From assembly GCA_948465625.1 (NCBI GenBank), contig CAOJXM010000054.1, positions 1-7,073 on the forward strand: a DNA stretch of 7,073 nt, read 5' to 3'. Made by a program: the position numbers and the translations under genes. This document shows positions 6,610 to 7,073 of this stretch, piece by piece. How positions within the stretch are numbered: position 1 is the first letter of the stretch; each line of letters begins with the position of its first letter. This DNA comes from an uncultured Clostridium sp. GTDB lineage: Bacteria; Bacillota; Clostridia; TANB77; CAG-508. The notes below the pieces were generated by a model that saw only the letters and a list, made by a program, of their open reading frames with translations, ran no database searches and had not been told where the DNA came from.

Positions 6610-6789
6610 ATGCAAGACGAAGTTAGAAATTGTGGATGTAGTTGTGGTTGTTCAAACAACAACTGTGGATGTTCACCAATGGGTGGATTATTCGGAGGAT
6701 GTGGAGATAGTGAAATATTATTCTTCATAATCATATTCTTACTTTTATTCACAAATTGTGGATGTGGATGCGGTAGAGGTTGTTGCTAA
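6610..6789 (+). CDS. Cysteine-rich 59-residue protein with one hydrophobic segment, possibly a spore coat or surface protein
   Basis: Twelve of 59 residues are cysteine: C8, 10, 12, 14, 19 and 21 in the N-terminal cluster, C31 alone, and C50, 52, 54, 58 and 59 at the C-terminus. Most alternate as C-G-C or C-S-C. Between them, residues 36-47 (ILFFIIIFLLLF) form a strongly hydrophobic stretch, preceded by a Gly-rich GGLFGGCGDSE. The start is well supported: AAGGAGG (6595-6601) lies 8 bases before the ATG, and the frame ends 7 bases before a terminator. The pattern is like short clostridial proteins that carry automatic names such as chorion-class high-cysteine protein, whose function is unknown. 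The sigma-K-like promoter suggests late sporulation and a role in a disulfide-linked coat or outer layer. Metal binding or thiol chemistry at a membrane is an alternative. The hydrophobic stretch, about 14 residues, is short for a full transmembrane helix. Confidence 0.85.
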   Translation: MQDEVRNCGCSCGCSNNNCGCSPMGGLFGGCGDSEILFFIIIFLLLFTNCGCGCGRGCC

Positions 6790-6796
6790 TACTTAT

Positions 6797-6824
6797 AAAA
6801 GCTAGGTAATTTTGCCTAGCTTTT
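6797..6824 (+). terminator. Intrinsic terminator of the cysteine-rich protein gene
   Basis: AAAAGCTAGG (6797-6806) pairs with CCTAGCTTTT (6815-6824) around an eight-base loop. It starts 7 bases after the stop. The AAAAGCTAG arm is the same as that of the terminator at 4064-4106. Confidence 0.9.
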
Positions 6825-6862
6825 GTTCAAATATTACAATTTTATTACAAAGGCCAAATTTA

Positions 6863-6892
6863 TTGACTAAAATATACCAAAAATGATATACT
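6863..6892 (+). promoter_or_regulatory. Sigma-A-type promoter of the right-edge gene
   Basis: TTGACT (6863-6868) and TATACT (6887-6892) each match five of six consensus bases and are 18 bases apart. The chosen start codon follows 43 bases later. Confidence 0.65.
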
Positions 6893-6922
6893 GATTACAA
6901 AAAAGGGGAAAAATGCAAACAT

Positions 6923-6928
6923 AGGAGG
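6923..6928 (+). promoter_or_regulatory. Ribosome binding site that decides a TTG start
   Basis: AGGAGG lies 7 bases before TTG at 6936. The ATG at 6913 upstream opens only a three-codon frame (Met-Gln-Thr) whose TAG at 6922-6924 overlaps this site. Confidence 0.7.
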
Positions 6929-6935
6929 AAATAAA

Positions 6936-7073
6936 TTGGAAACGGTCAGTTTTTTTAAAAAGATAAAAAGAAAAATTGTAATTATTAGTATCATCGTAAT
7001 TGTAATCTTTACAGCAATTGGTGGAATACAACCATTCATTAGTATTTCCCATGCTGGTAATGCTACAAGGTCA
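6936..7073 (+). CDS. N-terminus of a membrane-anchored or secreted protein (partial, 3' end outside the window)
   Basis: The frame stays open to the right edge and gives 46 residues from a TTG start. After a short ETVSFFKKIKRK basic stretch comes a hydrophobic helix at about 14-30 (IVIISIIVIVIFTAIGG). Then follow IQPFISISHAGNATRS and the edge. Basic residues before the helix suggest a signal peptide or an N-terminal anchor with the rest outside the cell. SHA-G at 38-41 could be a signal peptidase site, though the helix-to-site distance is long. TTG is chosen because of the well-placed AGGAGG and because no ATG is in frame. Nothing in the visible part identifies the family. Confidence 0.7.
   Translation, partial: METVSFFKKIKRKIVIISIIVIVIFTAIGGIQPFISISHAGNATRS

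Noticed and set aside
6867..7052. Minus-strand frame at the right edge
   Set aside because: It opposes a frame with promoter, AGGAGG and a signal-like N-terminus, and has no start signals of its own.
1..7073. CRISPR array, tRNA, rRNA or riboswitch
   Set aside because: No regularly spaced repeats, cloverleaf, ribosomal or known riboswitch core sequence was seen in any intergenic stretch.

Overview
The window looks like chromosomal DNA of a low-GC, endospore-forming member of the Clostridia (Bacillota), probably an anaerobe of the gut type. The basis is AT-rich sequence with A/T-ending codons, strong AGGAGG-type ribosome binding sites, a small acid-soluble spore protein of the H type, a TGS-domain nucleoside kinase and a U32 peptidase with a DUF3656-like part. 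A prepilin-like protein with BspA-type leucine-rich repeats points the same way. Genus cannot be fixed from this window.

Layout from left to right. Bases 3-218 hold the 3' end of an unrecognised gene with a Cys/Trp-rich patch, closed by a strong terminator. A 63-residue two-helix membrane protein (342-533) follows, with its own promoter and terminator. Next is a 318-residue pilin-like, LRR-containing surface protein (697-1653). It converges on an sspH-like spore protein gene on the minus strand (1709-1891), and the two share a bidirectional terminator. A vegetative-type promoter then drives the 540-residue nucleoside kinase (2034-3656). A compact palindromic repeat element (3655-3735) separates it from an RNHCP-family zinc-ribbon protein (3750-4061). 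A second bidirectional terminator faces a U32-family peptidase gene on the minus strand (4116-6513). That gene is broken by a one-base insertion near 5955 and by an in-frame TAA at 4734-4736. Divergent from it is a 59-residue protein with twelve cysteines and one hydrophobic segment (6610-6789), preceded by a sigma-K-like promoter. The window ends in the N-terminus of a membrane-anchored or secreted protein (from 6936, TTG start).

The genes read as mostly single-gene transcription units, each with its own promoter and/or terminator, not as one operon or a defence or metabolic island. The unifying theme I can support is sporulation: an SspH-like core protein with a sigma-G-like promoter, and a cysteine-rich coat-like protein with a sigma-K-like promoter. 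The least ordinary items are the cysteine-rich microprotein, the doubly disrupted U32 gene, the prepilin-LRR protein and the palindromic element whose outer arm covers the only Shine-Dalgarno-like sequence of the RNHCP gene. I did not find a clearly new multi-gene system. No stretch longer than 300 bases lacks a gene; the longest gaps (219-341, 534-696, 1892-2033, 6514-6609, 6790-6935) hold the promoters and terminators listed.
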